From the NCBI RefSeq assembly GCF_002087085.1, contig NZ_MWQY01000006.1, positions 152,259 to 216,258 on the forward strand: a stretch of 64,000 nucleotides of DNA, written 5' to 3'. The notes beneath the pieces were generated by a model. The model worked only from the letters and a program-made list of their open reading frames with translations, did no database searches and had not been told where the DNA came from. This DNA is from Marispirochaeta aestuarii (GTDB lineage Bacteria; Spirochaetota; Spirochaetia; JC444; Marispirochaetaceae). Both the position numbers and the translations under genes were made by a program. Within the stretch, counting starts at the first letter, position 1. Each line of letters begins with the position of its first letter. This document shows, piece after piece, positions 1 to 9,260 of the stretch.

Positions 1-1289
1 CCGAAGAGATCCGAAGGGCCCTTGAACGGGGAGACAACAACACCCTCTACGACTGGAGTTCCTCCTTCTCCCAGAGCTTTGACACAATCATATTCAGCGA
101 TCAGGACGGCATTGTGGTCGCCAGGGCGCCGGATGAGTTCCGCTTCGGAGACTCGATAGCCGAACTCCCCTTTTTTACCGAGACCCCCATGGATGAGTGT
201 TATCTTGGAATAGCGGAAATAGACGGGGTAAAGAGTATTGTCGTTTCCCGGCTTATCAAGAAATACAACGATATCGTGCTGGGTAACGTCACCATTACCA
301 TCGCCATAACACGGGAACGACTGGCCTCGCTGGTCCGGGACACCAACGAGATACTGCTCAGTCATAAAAACTCCGAACCCGTCAGCTCGAACGAGGCAAT
401 CTCCCCTCAGGAGCATGCATATCGGGCGCTTCCCTTCACGGAAGAATACGCCCCGGTGCTCTCGGGTTTTCGCATAGCCTTCACCGATTACAGTACCTAC
501 ATACGGCTTCTGGAACTGCAGAGGACCATGACCACCAGCAGCCTGCTTGCACTCATCATAACCCTGCTTGTTCTGTTTCTGCTGCTGCAGCGGGAGCTTC
601 GTCCCTATTCCTGGATCACGCACTCCCTTATGGACTACGCAGAACAGAGAATTGATCTTGATGGGACCCGTGAACAGCTGGAAAGGATGCCGAAAAACAA
701 CAACCGCGATGCCGGCAGAATTGCCGGGGCCCTGCTGCGGATGCTCGAGGCGGTCCAATCCAACCTGAGCCATATCGAGACTATCGCCCAGAAGGACTCC
801 CTGACCGGACTTGCGAATCGTCGCAGTCTCGATTCGCTCCTTGCAGCGGAGATTGAAAAGGCCCTCCGTTATCGTACTCCCCTTTCGGTCATCCTTCTTG
901 ATATCGACCATTTCAAGGAGGTCAATGACAGCTACGGACACCAGAGCGGAGATACGGTACTCAAACGACTTGCCGCACTCCTTGAAACAAACAGCCGCTC
1001 CAGCGATCTGATCGGGCGATGGGGAGGTGAGGAGTTCATGATAATATCTCCCGGATCCTCTGCGGAAAAAGCCAGGGTGTATGCGGAAAAACTGCGGGAA
1101 CTCCTGGAGAAGCAGGAATATTCCGTACAAATACAGGCAACCGGAAGTTTCGGAATAGCCGAATACAACTTTGGGGAATCAGGTTCAAGCCTGATTGAAC
1201 GGGCGGACAGGGCCCTCTACCGTGCAAAATCCGGCGGAAGAAACAGGGTAGAGCTTGAGCCGCACAATCAGGCGGGAAAATCGGTATAA
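1..1289 (+). CDS. Membrane sensor diguanylate cyclase (GGDEF), 5' truncated by window edge
   Basis: The frame is open from base 3, so the true start lies outside the window; the first internal start-like codon (GTG at 114) is not the real start. The visible N-terminal part looks like an extracytoplasmic sensor ending in one hydrophobic segment (about bases 540-600). A linker follows, then a GGDEF domain opening with DSLTGLANRR. The active-site motif is GGEEF (about 1022-1036), preceded five residues earlier by RSSD, a product-inhibition I-site (RxxD). The protein should therefore make cyclic di-GMP from GTP at the membrane in response to an unknown signal. Its last 22 bp overlap the convergent DHH gene. 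The GGDEF assignment is secure; the ligand is unknown. Confidence 0.92.
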   Translation, partial: EEIRRALERGDNNTLYDWSSSFSQSFDTIIFSDQDGIVVARAPDEFRFGDSIAELPFFTETPMDECYLGIAEIDGVKSIVVSRLIKKYNDIVLGNVTITIAITRERLASLVRDTNEILLSHKNSEPVSSNEAISPQEHAYRALPFTEEYAPVLSGFRIAFTDYSTYIRLLELQRTMTTSSLLALIITLLVLFLLLQRELRPYSWITHSLMDYAEQRIDLDGTREQLERMPKNNNRDAGRIAGALLRMLEAVQSNLSHIETIAQKDSLTGLANRRSLDSLLAAEIEKALRYRTPLSVILLDIDHFKEVNDSYGHQSGDTVLKRLAALLETNSRSSDLIGRWGGEEFMIISPGSSAEKARVYAEKLRELLEKQEYSVQIQATGSFGIAEYNFGESGSSLIERADRALYRAKSGGRNRVELEPHNQAGKSV

Positions 1290-2323
1290 TCCAGCAGGGG
1301 TTTCCAGCGTGCATCCTCATGGCCGAGGTGTCTGGCAAAGGAGTCCACCAGGGATGAAACTACGCGATTTATCTCGCCGGCGGACATTCCCTCCAGGGAC
1401 AGGACTCCTCCTGCGGACCTGTCGTGTCCCCCGGCGTTATCCTTTACCAGGGGCAGTTTTTTTATCAGGGCGCCGGCGTTCATCCGCTCGCTGGAAGTTC
1501 TGATGGACAGGATCAGGCTCTCCCTGAATATACCCGTGCAGAGGACGGAGCTGATTCGTTCATGCTTGAGAAAGAAATCCGCCATCTCCGCAATAATTTC
1601 GGGATGATAAATCCTCGTCAGATGGGTCGTAATGGTGTTGCGATAAATCAGGGCATTATTCAGGGCCCTTCCAAGCTGCAGGAAATAGTAGTGCGGCAGA
1701 TTGGGATTAACTATTTCACCGTACTTCCGAATACTCGCCTGGGTATAGACAGTCAGGTAGGCCTGGATATCTTCCGCGGAAGCCTCCCGGTGCATGCTCT
1801 GGGTCTCCGAATCGATGGCGTAGGCCAGGGCAGTTGCAATATCTGCGGGGACATCGACCCCGGCAGTCTTCAGCAGTTCAACCAGGAGAGTGGCAGTTGC
1901 GCCGATCTCCGGATTAATAAGCACCAGGTCTCCAAGGGTATCCTTGCGCCGGGGGTGGTGATCGATCACGATGGTGCACCTGTCCCTGGCGCTCAGCACG
2001 TTGTTTCCCGCCCCGGGCTGTGAATCGATCAGGGCAATGGAATCGTAGCGGGAAGGTTTTATACGATTGTACTGCTTAAGATGAATCCCGAGCTTTTTTA
2101 CCATGGTGCGGTTTTCCGCCCTGGCAATAATACCGGAGTAGGCAATACTCGAACTGAGCTTGAATTTCTCTTTAAGAAGCAGCTGCAGCGCCGCCCCGGA
2201 GGCTATGGCATCGGGGTCCGGATGGGTGTGCAGAAGAATGAGAAGCTCCTCTTTACCCGCCAGAATATCCTCAAGGCGCTTGAGAACGGACTCCGCATTC
2301 CAGCTGTTCTTTCCACCTGGCAT
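1268..2323 (-). CDS. DHH/DHHA1 family phosphoesterase (NrnA-like)
   Basis: This 351-residue protein has the DHH metal-site motifs in order: HTHPDPD (32-38), ALIDSQ (97-102) and DHHPRR (121-126). A C-terminal DHHA1 domain carries GGHDRSAGG (298-306). Family members are cytoplasmic Mn-dependent enzymes such as NrnA, which degrades nanoRNA and/or pAp, or c-di-AMP phosphodiesterases. It lacks the N-terminal membrane and GGDEF-like parts of GdpP, so an NrnA-type role in dinucleotide or pAp turnover is most likely. It sits between two diguanylate cyclases; pGpG removal would fit that context, but this is inference. The start is the ATG at 2323, with GGAAAG just upstream. It overlaps the end of the left cyclase tail to tail. 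Confidence 0.85.
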   Translation of the reverse strand: MPGGKNSWNAESVLKRLEDILAGKEELLILLHTHPDPDAIASGAALQLLLKEKFKLSSSIAYSGIIARAENRTMVKKLGIHLKQYNRIKPSRYDSIALIDSQPGAGNNVLSARDRCTIVIDHHPRRKDTLGDLVLINPEIGATATLLVELLKTAGVDVPADIATALAYAIDSETQSMHREASAEDIQAYLTVYTQASIRKYGEIVNPNLPHYYFLQLGRALNNALIYRNTITTHLTRIYHPEIIAEMADFFLKHERISSVLCTGIFRESLILSIRTSSERMNAGALIKKLPLVKDNAGGHDRSAGGVLSLEGMSAGEINRVVSSLVDSFARHLGHEDARWKPLLDYTDFPA

Positions 2324-2426
2324 CAGGACTTTCCGGATCCGATTATGAAAAACTTATAGCATGGGAACATCACTTCAAGTATACTATAGCAGACCCGAGA
2401 ATGAAACCGGTGAGGAACAGAAAGAA

Positions 2427-3872
2427 ATGCGACTGTCTCTGAAAAACAGACTGCTAATTCTACTCAGTATAACCATGCTCACAGCATTCGTCCTGATAAG
2501 CGTTCTGAACTATTCCACCGCGCGAAGGGCCATAACCCACGAGATAACCAGTTCGTCCCTTCCCCTTCTCAGGGAAAACATCTATTCGGAGATTCGGGAG
2601 GATTTTATTCCCTCCATGAATATCGCCTCAATGATGGCCACCGACTCTTTCCTCAAGAACTGGGCCCTGGCAGGAGAAGAGGATACTGATCAGATCATAC
2701 AGTATCTGCAGGAAATCAGAGATAAATATACCTATAAATCGACGTTCTTTGTCTCCGCATTAACCGGCAGATACTACCACTACGACGGTATTCTGAAAAA
2801 CATCAGTTCCGAAGACCCCCACGACATCTGGTTCTATGATTTCATTCGATCCGGGAAGGATTTTGAACTTGATGTGGACAGCGACGAAGCGGCACAAAAC
2901 CGGCTGACCATTTTCTTCAACTACCGGGTGGAAGATTATAACGGGAAGCTTCTGGGCGTAACGGGAGTTGGAATCGTCATGGATGATTTCGCGGGCTACC
3001 TTCGGAATCGTCAGGAAAAATACAACAGGCGTATTTTCCTTACAGATCACCAGGGCCTCATACAGGCCCATTCAGATACTGCCAAGGTCGAACGCGAGTT
3101 CATCACCATAAAACCCGGTATTTCCTCAATCGCCCAGGACATACTCCTGGCCGAAGATACACCCCTGAACGCCACCTATACCGGAGGACACGGAAAAGTC
3201 CTTGTAACCTCCCGATATATTCCCGCCATAGACTGGTTCCTGATAGTTGAACAGGATGAAAACACCGCCCTCAGCAGCACCCGGGCCGCCCTGATCCGAA
3301 CCATACTCATCGGAATAGCCGCCTCTCTTCTGATAATTCTGTTCAGCACCCTTACAATAAACCGCTACCATGCCCGGCTGGAAGAACTTGCAACAACCGA
3401 CAGTCTTACCGGCTGCGCGAACCGCCGGGAACTTGAAAGACAGCTTGAACGCCTCCATTACCGGAAGGCCCGCTACGGTTCCGATGTAGCCCTGATAATC
3501 ATCGACGTGGACAATTTCAAACGCCTGAATGATACCCGGGGACACCAGGTGGGAGACCAGGTACTCAAGGTCCTGACGGATACAATTCAGGAAAGCATAC
3601 GCCCCGATGACACCCTTGCCCGATGGGGGGGAGACGAGTTCGTGATCCTCATTGAAGACAACCTGAACGCCGCCCGGACCATCGCCGAACGGCTCAGGTA
3701 TTTCTTCTTCAAAAACTGGACTGAACAGAAACAGGAAGGACCTGCCATTTCCCTCAGCATGGGTATAGCGGAACTCGGAAATACCGAGGATATCGCCAGC
3801 CTGATCCAGAAAGCTGACGGTGCCCTGTACCGTGCAAAACGCTCCGGAAAGGACAGGATAGAAATCAGCTGA
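2427..3872 (+). CDS. Cache-domain membrane diguanylate cyclase (GGDEF)
   Basis: The predicted product is 481 residues. It has an N-terminal membrane anchor, a periplasmic double-Cache-like sensor of about 250 residues (with the phrase TYKSTFFVSALTG), a second membrane helix rich in Ile/Leu (about bases 3295-3360), and a GGDEF domain starting TDSLTGCANRRE. The catalytic motif is an exact GGDEF with an upstream RPDD I-site, so it should synthesise c-di-GMP under product inhibition. I prefer ATG 2427 over the in-frame ATG at 2361: the 22 extra residues are polar and precede the hydrophobic anchor, and TGAGGA lies upstream of 2427. Cache domains usually bind small metabolites; the ligand cannot be read here. 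Confidence 0.9.
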   Translation: MRLSLKNRLLILLSITMLTAFVLISVLNYSTARRAITHEITSSSLPLLRENIYSEIREDFIPSMNIASMMATDSFLKNWALAGEEDTDQIIQYLQEIRDKYTYKSTFFVSALTGRYYHYDGILKNISSEDPHDIWFYDFIRSGKDFELDVDSDEAAQNRLTIFFNYRVEDYNGKLLGVTGVGIVMDDFAGYLRNRQEKYNRRIFLTDHQGLIQAHSDTAKVEREFITIKPGISSIAQDILLAEDTPLNATYTGGHGKVLVTSRYIPAIDWFLIVEQDENTALSSTRAALIRTILIGIAASLLIILFSTLTINRYHARLEELATTDSLTGCANRRELERQLERLHYRKARYGSDVALIIIDVDNFKRLNDTRGHQVGDQVLKVLTDTIQESIRPDDTLARWGGDEFVILIEDNLNAARTIAERLRYFFFKNWTEQKQEGPAISLSMGIAELGNTEDIASLIQKADGALYRAKRSGKDRIEIS

Positions 3873-3932
3873 TCCCGGGCCCTTCTGATTTTGAGAACGA
3901 TTCATCCCCATAGATTCGATTTCGTGGATAAG

Positions 3933-3986
3933 GAGGACCGCGGGTAATCATGACGACGCAGGATATGGGGCAAAGAGTAGTTTTTT
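3933..3986 (+). repeat. Short interspersed intergenic repeat, copy A
   Basis: This stretch between the cyclase and the Sua5 gene matches the reverse complement of 29815-29873 at about 48 of 54 aligned positions with one indel. The core TGACGACGCAGGATATGG is identical in both copies. The flank GAGGACCGCGGG and the tail GAGTAGTTTTT are shared. Copy A lacks the right-hand inverted repeat seen in copy B. It contains no gene. Confidence 0.75.
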
Positions 3987-4019
3987 GAGTCGCCTTTATG
4001 ATATCTTAACAGAACCACT

Positions 4020-5300
4020 ATGATACACCGAGCACTGGAAACCATCCTCCTAGATAACGACTGTATCGGCGGGAACTCTCTTCCCGAAAATCTTTCACAA
4101 CGGTATCGGATAGCCCTTTACTCCGGGACTGATCCCGATACCCCGGAGAGCCCACCGGAAGCGGTTTTTCTTATCAGCGACAAGAATGCCCTCCTCGCTG
4201 AAGGCGAATCCCGGGGTATTTTCAGCCTTCAGATACTGAACTCCGAGAATCTTACCCACATGAGCGCAATCCCCCCGGAGCGGCTGGTATTTCACAGTCT
4301 CCATGCCGCCGTGGACTGGATACTGAAGCATCCGAACGCGCGGGAAGACCTTCAGAAGGCCATAGATAAGGGGGCACTTTCCTTGAGGCAGGGAAAACTG
4401 ACCGCCTTCCCCACCGAGACAGTATACGGACTTGGCGCCGACGCGCTGAACCGGGATGCCGTCAAGCTGATATTCAAGGCCAAACAGCGCCCTTTTTACG
4501 ATCCGCTGATCGTCCACATAAGTGAACTGCAGCAGCTCGACACGCTGGTGCTGGAGTTTCCCGAAAAGGCCCGCCGGCTTGCTGAAGCCTTCTGGCCGGG
4601 GCCCCTGACCCTGGTATTGAAAAAAGATTCCCGGGTTCCGGATATCGTGACCGCCGGACACCCGACGGTGGCAATCCGCATGCCTTCCAACCCCTGGGCC
4701 CGGGAACTTATTCACCGGGCGGGGACGCCGGTGGCTGCCCCCAGCGCCAACCTCTTCGGACGTACAAGCCCGACAACCGCAGCTCACGTGGCTGAACAGC
4801 TTTCAGGCAGCTACGAAGTCCTGATAGATGCAGGTGCATGTCGGGTAGGACTCGAATCCACCGTCCTCTCCCTGGCGGGAGAGCGGCCCCTCCTGCTGCG
4901 CAGCGGCGGAGTAAGCCGGGAGCAGATAGAAGAGATTATCGGCCCGGTGGAAGTCCCGGCAAAAACACGAGCCGGAGACGCCGAGAGTCCGGGGATGCTG
5001 CCCAACCATTACGCCCCGGTGACCCCCCTGCTTATGGTAGAAGATGTTCGTGACTATGCGGAGAACCGGGATATCGGCTGCATCCTGTTTGAGAAGCCGG
5101 ATATCGACTTCCAAGGCCCCACAGTACAGGTGAGCGGAAACCGCAACGCGGATGAGATCGCGGTGAATATCTATGCCGCCCTCCGCAGCCTCGACGGGAA
5201 GGGCCTGCGCCTGATTGTCTGTGAATGGTGCCCGGAGTCAGGAATCGGAGCTGCGGTCAACGACCGGCTGACGAAGGCTTCCGCGAAACCTCAGGGATAG
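4020..5300 (+). CDS. L-threonylcarbamoyladenylate synthase (Sua5/YrdC type) with extra N-terminal domain
   Basis: Residues from about 110 match Sua5: PTETVYGLGADA, KAKQRP, PLIVHI, and SANLFGRTSPT in the YrdC domain. A Sua5-specific C-terminal domain is preceded by ESPGMLPNHYAP. The enzyme makes threonylcarbamoyl-AMP from Thr, bicarbonate and ATP for the tRNA t6A modification. Ordinary Sua5 is about 340-350 residues; this protein has 426 because of roughly 108 unrecognised N-terminal residues. No Shine-Dalgarno site is visible at ATG 4020, so the start is not certain, but no initiator nearer the YrdC domain has better signals. Its stop overlaps the convergent glycosylase gene by 10 bp. Confidence 0.9.
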   Translation: MIHRALETILLDNDCIGGNSLPENLSQRYRIALYSGTDPDTPESPPEAVFLISDKNALLAEGESRGIFSLQILNSENLTHMSAIPPERLVFHSLHAAVDWILKHPNAREDLQKAIDKGALSLRQGKLTAFPTETVYGLGADALNRDAVKLIFKAKQRPFYDPLIVHISELQQLDTLVLEFPEKARRLAEAFWPGPLTLVLKKDSRVPDIVTAGHPTVAIRMPSNPWARELIHRAGTPVAAPSANLFGRTSPTTAAHVAEQLSGSYEVLIDAGACRVGLESTVLSLAGERPLLLRSGGVSREQIEEIIGPVEVPAKTRAGDAESPGMLPNHYAPVTPLLMVEDVRDYAENRDIGCILFEKPDIDFQGPTVQVSGNRNADEIAVNIYAALRSLDGKGLRLIVCEWCPESGIGAAVNDRLTKASAKPQG

Positions 5301-5800
5301 TTCAACGCAGTGCGTATCTGCCCCCAAGCCGCGAGCTTCCTCTCAAAGGGTACCGCATGAGCAGGGCTCGTGGACGGAAGTCGTATCAGCTCTATACTCC
5401 GGGGAGGGTGAAACTTTCCCTTAAAAAGCGTATAGGCCCTGGTACCGTTGCAGAAGACGTGGGAAATTCCGGGACAGGAATCAAAAAGGGAGGGAAAATC
5501 GTTCAGTTCTTCATCCTGAATATTCTGATCCAGACTTCCCTTGCGAAAACAGGTACCCACAACGTCCCATAGAGCTATGGAATGACGAAGAAGCATCTCC
5601 TTCCGGGCTTCATACTCTGCCGGCAGAGGTTCCCCCAGAAGGGCGGCCATGAGCGGCCAGAAGGCATTGCGGGGATGGGCGTAGTATTGTCTTCTGCGCA
5701 GGGATTCTTCCCCTGGCATGGACCCGAGAATCAGCACCCGGGGGTTCCGGGGCAGTATCGGTGGAAAGGAGTTGAGACGTTCCGGCATCAACTCAAGCAT
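5291..5800 (-). CDS. Hypoxanthine/uracil-type DNA glycosylase (UDG superfamily)
   Basis: The frame contains LGSMPGEESLRR near its start, then QYYAHPRNAFWP, and a later CNGTRAY. This is the pattern of the DNA-deoxyinosine (hypoxanthine) glycosylase branch of the uracil-DNA glycosylase superfamily, which removes deaminated bases in base-excision repair. The open frame extends to 5998 but would then overlap the divergent patatin gene and add a low-complexity leader. I therefore place the start at ATG 5800 (about 169 residues); ATG 5788 is an alternative, and neither has a strong Shine-Dalgarno site. A mismatch-specific Mug-type activity is possible, but the GSMPG motif favours the inosine family. 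Confidence 0.8.
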   Translation of the reverse strand: MLELMPERLNSFPPILPRNPRVLILGSMPGEESLRRRQYYAHPRNAFWPLMAALLGEPLPAEYEARKEMLLRHSIALWDVVGTCFRKGSLDQNIQDEELNDFPSLFDSCPGISHVFCNGTRAYTLFKGKFHPPRSIELIRLPSTSPAHAVPFERKLAAWGQIRTALNYP

Positions 5801-5874
5801 ACAGAAAACAGGCAGAAACGTCATTGCCCTGAACTGCGACGAGGTATATAACAGAAACAGGGAGGAGGGGGAAA

Positions 5875-6645
5875 ATGTTTTCCAAAAAAAAGATCGGCTT
5901 GACCCTGAGCGGTGGCGCCGCCCGCGGCTTTGCACATATCGGTGTATTGAAGGTGCTGCAGGAGAATTCCATACCCATTCATTATGTAACGGGAACAAGT
6001 GTGGGTTCCATAGTTGGGGCCCTTATCTGCGGCGGTTACGGATGGGAGGAGATCCTGAAGATAGCCCGGGACCTGAAATGGTCGGAGCTTGTCCGTCCCA
6101 CCCTTTCGGGGATGGGTCTTGTAAAGTCCGACCGTCTGGAGAACTTTATTAACGACCTGCTGGGATCTGTGGAGTTCAGGGATCTCGAAATCCCCTTACG
6201 GGTAGTCGCTGTGGACCTCAACAGGGCCGAGGAGCTGATCTTCGATTCAGGTTCCGTGGCACGGGCGGTTCGGGCCAGCTCATCGGTACCGGGGATCTTT
6301 GAACCGGTACTGGAAAAAAAGCGGGTTCTGGTGGACGGCGGTGTAATAAACAACCTGCCCTGTTCCCTTGCCCGGAAGATGGGGGCCCAGAAGGTTATAG
6401 CCGTGGACCTGAACGCGAATCCCTCCAACGATCAGCCGCCGGAGAACCTGCTGGACATTACCTACCGGAGTTTCGCCATAATGCTGAACAACAGCAGTAT
6501 GGAAGGCCGAAGCAACGCCGACATAGTCATTCAACCGGAGCTCCATGACTACAACTACCATGACCTTTCGAAGGCCGACGATATGGTTCGCAAGGGGGAG
6601 GAAGCCGCTCAGGCTCAGATAAAGCGTTTAAAGCGTCTTCGCTGA
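5875..6645 (+). CDS. Patatin-like phospholipase (RssA type)
   Basis: This 256-residue protein begins LTLSGGAARGFAHIGVL, the glycine-rich oxyanion motif. It has the nucleophile elbow GTSVG and the catalytic Asp in VDGGVINNLP, so the Ser-Asp dyad of patatins is intact. Such bacterial proteins are acyl hydrolases acting on phospholipid or lysophospholipid, cytoplasmic or membrane-associated. No signal peptide is seen. The start at 5875 has a strong Shine-Dalgarno site (GGAGGAGGGGG). It is divergent from the glycosylase with a gap of about 75 bp. The natural substrate is unknown. Confidence 0.9.
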   Translation: MFSKKKIGLTLSGGAARGFAHIGVLKVLQENSIPIHYVTGTSVGSIVGALICGGYGWEEILKIARDLKWSELVRPTLSGMGLVKSDRLENFINDLLGSVEFRDLEIPLRVVAVDLNRAEELIFDSGSVARAVRASSSVPGIFEPVLEKKRVLVDGGVINNLPCSLARKMGAQKVIAVDLNANPSNDQPPENLLDITYRSFAIMLNNSSMEGRSNADIVIQPELHDYNYHDLSKADDMVRKGEEAAQAQIKRLKRLR

Positions 6646-6664
6646 CCCCTTGCCGGAAGTTCGA

Positions 6665-7657
6665 TCAGGTACTCTCCTTCTCAGTCAGGTAACGCTCCGC
6701 TTCCAGGGCTGCCATGCATCCCGAACCAGCTGCGGTAACCGCCTGACGGTACACCTTGTCTTTTACATCTCCGCAGGCGAATACCCCGGGAAGCTCTGTT
6801 GCCGTGGAGTCAGGCTTCGCCACCAGGTAGCCGGTCTCGTCGGTCTTCAGCTGCCCCTGCAGGAAGGCTGTATTGGGGGTATGCCCGACGGCGTAGAAGA
6901 GTCCCTTTGCGGGGATATCATAGACCTCGCCGCTCTTGTTGTTTTTGACCTTGACCCCGCCCAGGAAGCGCATTCCGAATTTGTTCGCTTCCCCCTGGAG
7001 GGCCTCGACGGCATTGGTATTCCAGTGAATCTCGATCTTGGGATTGTTGAAAACCCTGTCCTGCATTGCCTTGCTTGCCCTGAAAACATCCCGGCGTACC
7101 AGCATGTGGACGGATGAACCGAATTTCGACAGATAGCTGGCCTCTTCACAGGCGGTATCACCGCCGCCTATAACGACAAGGGGCTGGTCCCGGTACATGG
7201 GAAGGGCCCCGTCACAGACTGCACAGGCGGAGATACCCTTCTGCCACAGTTCTTCCTCTCCCTTTATTCCAAGTCTTTTTGCGGTAGCCCCTGTTGCGAT
7301 GATTACAGTCTCCGTAAGAAACTCCTCGGCACTGTCGCCTGTTCCCACAATAACCTTTTTTGGGCTGGATTTCAGATCCACGGATTCCACGGTCCTGGTT
7401 TCGATACGCGTACCCAGCCGCTGGGACTGCTCCCGCATCCTGTCCATGAGGACCGGGCCACTGATACCTTCCGGAAAACCGGGATAGTTTTCAACCTCGG
7501 TTGTGGTAGTCAGCTGCCCTCCGGCGGCAACTCCGGCGGCCATGAATCCTTCAAACATCAAAGGGTGCAGTTCCGCCCTCGCAGCATATATGGCCGCGGT
7601 ATGTCCGGCAGGTCCCGACCCGATTATGATTACCTTTTCAACTTTGTCAGATGCCAT
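6665..7657 (-). CDS. trxB: Thioredoxin reductase
   Basis: This 330-residue flavoprotein has the FAD-binding motif [15 protein letters not shown] near the N-terminus, the redox pair CAVC in [11 protein letters not shown], the NADPH-binding [10 protein letters not shown], and the C-terminal FAD motif VFACGDV. It reduces thioredoxin with NADPH in the cytoplasm. Length and motif order are normal. The start ATG at 7657 has AGGAGG 10 nt upstream. A TTGACA-type promoter sits in the 72-bp gap and the end of the preceding lipoprotein gene, so it can be transcribed alone even though it follows that gene on the same strand. Confidence 0.96.
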   Translation of the reverse strand: MASDKVEKVIIIGSGPAGHTAAIYAARAELHPLMFEGFMAAGVAAGGQLTTTTEVENYPGFPEGISGPVLMDRMREQSQRLGTRIETRTVESVDLKSSPKKVIVGTGDSAEEFLTETVIIATGATAKRLGIKGEEELWQKGISACAVCDGALPMYRDQPLVVIGGGDTACEEASYLSKFGSSVHMLVRRDVFRASKAMQDRVFNNPKIEIHWNTNAVEALQGEANKFGMRFLGGVKVKNNKSGEVYDIPAKGLFYAVGHTPNTAFLQGQLKTDETGYLVAKPDSTATELPGVFACGDVKDKVYRQAVTAAGSGCMAALEAERYLTEKEST

Positions 7658-7712
7658 ACGTGTGTGTTCCTCCTGAATGCTCCCAGGAATAAACCCGGTT
7701 TCTATATATATA

Positions 7713-7741
7713 AATATCTTAATATTTATCTAAAATGTCAA
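7713..7741 (-). promoter_or_regulatory. Predicted sigma70 promoter of trxB
   Basis: The minus strand reads TTGACA (7741-7736), 17 nt, then GATATT (7718-7713) within a very AT-rich stretch. The -35 is a perfect consensus. It lies partly inside the last codons of the upstream lipoprotein gene and leaves a leader of about 50 nt with a good Shine-Dalgarno site. Confidence 0.6.
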
Positions 7742-8242
7742 TGCCTCAACTATCCTCTCGGCACACCACTCGACAAAATCACGGTCCCAGATATCATATT
7801 GATCCGCTTCGTCATTCCCTGACAACTGAAAGCGGCTTCGCCGATATTCCAGCCTACCCAGGAGTGTTCCAATACGACTGTTATCCCTGTCCATCAGGGA
7901 TCCTTCAAGGTGGATTTCGTATCGTTTGGAAAGAAATCCCGGACTCCTGTCTTCCCGGGACTGAACCTGCGTGCGCAACAGGAGTTTCAGCTCAACCTCG
8001 GGACTTCCCGGCGGGCGGAACCTCTTTTCGGTCTCACCGGCAATTCTACGGCTGAATTCACTGCTGTCCAGGGCAGAGAAGGATACAGCAGCACCGGGGG
8101 ACGGTTCTTCGAAGAGCTCCAGAGTAAGCCCGGGTTCACTCCGCCCGGCTGGAGCTCCGCTGCAGGCAAAAAATACAAGTACCGACATCGTCAACAGTAC
8201 GGGTATCAGTTTTTGTAAGGTTTTTCCGGAGGATATCTGCAT
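7730..8242 (-). CDS. Hypothetical lipoprotein
   Basis: A 170-residue protein with a lysine-containing N-terminus, a hydrophobic stretch and a lipobox-like VFFAC with Cys near residue 27, so it should be lipidated and membrane-anchored. The rest is charged, with no motif I recognise. It lies 36 bp after the AEC carrier gene on the same strand, but a -35/-10 pair ends 7 nt before its ATG. An in-frame TAA lies just upstream, so 8242 is the first usable start. There is no Shine-Dalgarno site, so it is a leaderless candidate. Function unknown. Confidence 0.75.
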   Translation of the reverse strand: MQISSGKTLQKLIPVLLTMSVLVFFACSGAPAGRSEPGLTLELFEEPSPGAAVSFSALDSSEFSRRIAGETEKRFRPPGSPEVELKLLLRTQVQSREDRSPGFLSKRYEIHLEGSLMDRDNSRIGTLLGRLEYRRSRFQLSGNDEADQYDIWDRDFVEWCAERIVEALTF

Positions 8243-8249
8243 ATCTTAA

Positions 8250-8278
8250 AGGATACAGCAACTCCAGTTCCCGGGCAA
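8250..8278 (-). promoter_or_regulatory. Predicted promoter abutting a lipoprotein start
   Basis: TTGCCC (8278-8273), 17 nt, TATCCT (8255-8250), then 7 nt to the ATG at 8242. Each hexamer matches consensus at 4 of 6 positions. The expected transcription start is at or within 1-2 nt of the ATG, giving a leaderless mRNA. Confidence 0.45.
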
Positions 8279-9238
8279 CTAGGTAAAACCGCTCACCTTG
8301 AGAATGGTCAGGATTACCGTGAGGCTGAGAAAACAGAAGGAGGTACTGACAAGTATGACACTTCCGGCGGTGTCCCGGTCGGCCCCCATGGCATCGGCCA
8401 TGGGATAACTCGCCACCGCCGCAGGCGCGCCGGAGAAAACAGCAAGTATAACCAGGGCTTCACCGTTAAGGCCCAGAATAATTCCGATAATCACCGCAAA
8501 AAAAGGCAGAATAAAAAGCTTAAGAAAGGAGCTTATCGCAGCTACAGGATAATGGCCTCCGGAGCGATATTCCCCCATTGAGCCGCCGATGCCTACCAGT
8601 GCCAGGGGCAGAGCGAGACGCTGCAGATAGGTCAGGGCGTCGGTCAACACCGCGGGAAGGGGAATATGTGCAGAAGAAACCAGAACACCCAGAATAATCG
8701 AGGTAATCAGGGGATTGCGGAAACTTTTACCGAGTACGGTAAAGGCTTTCTTTACAGGGTGGGCATGAACCTCAACATCCTTCCCCAGCAAGGAAAGTAC
8801 CACCACGCTGGCAAAGTTATGAAGGGGTAAAAAGAAGGCAATAAGGAGTGCACCGGCAGGGACCCACTGGGGTCCCAGAATCTGGTCAAGTACAGCCAGC
8901 CCGATAATGGCAAAGTTACCCCTCAGGGCACCCTGTACAAATGAAGCTTTCTGAGGATCTGACAGGCGCAGTGCTCCGCCCACAAGATACCCCGCTATCG
9001 TGGTAAGGATCATTGCTGTTGCAAAGGAGAGAATTTCACGCCAGGGAAGACCGCTGGAGAAGTCGGCACCGGCGGTGTTCAGAAATACCAGCGCCGGCAT
9101 GGCCACATAGAAGACAAGCCTGTTGGCGCTGCCGATAAAGGAATCATCGACCCACCGAAGCGCAAAGGCCAGGTATCCCAGAAGAAGCACCAGAAAGATC
9201 GGTGCTATTTTCAGCAGTATAAGAGTAAGTACAGCCAT
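8279..9238 (-). CDS. AEC-family (auxin efflux carrier-like) transporter
   Basis: An all-hydrophobic protein of about 319 residues with roughly ten membrane helices in two five-helix halves. It starts MAVLTLILLKIAPIFLVLLL and has ALVFLNTAGADF, as is usual for AEC permeases that export or import organic acids such as malate. The frame is open further upstream to 9334, but that would overlap the trkH end. ATG 9238 lies 22 bp after the trkH stop and matches the family start. It is third in a leftward run after trkA and trkH. The substrate cannot be predicted. Confidence 0.85.
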   Translation of the reverse strand: MAVLTLILLKIAPIFLVLLLGYLAFALRWVDDSFIGSANRLVFYVAMPALVFLNTAGADFSSGLPWREILSFATAMILTTIAGYLVGGALRLSDPQKASFVQGALRGNFAIIGLAVLDQILGPQWVPAGALLIAFFLPLHNFASVVVLSLLGKDVEVHAHPVKKAFTVLGKSFRNPLITSIILGVLVSSAHIPLPAVLTDALTYLQRLALPLALVGIGGSMGEYRSGGHYPVAAISSFLKLFILPFFAVIIGIILGLNGEALVILAVFSGAPAAVASYPMADAMGADRDTAGSVILVSTSFCFLSLTVILTILKVSGFT

Positions 9239-9260
9239 GGAATCCCGCTGATCAGATCCT

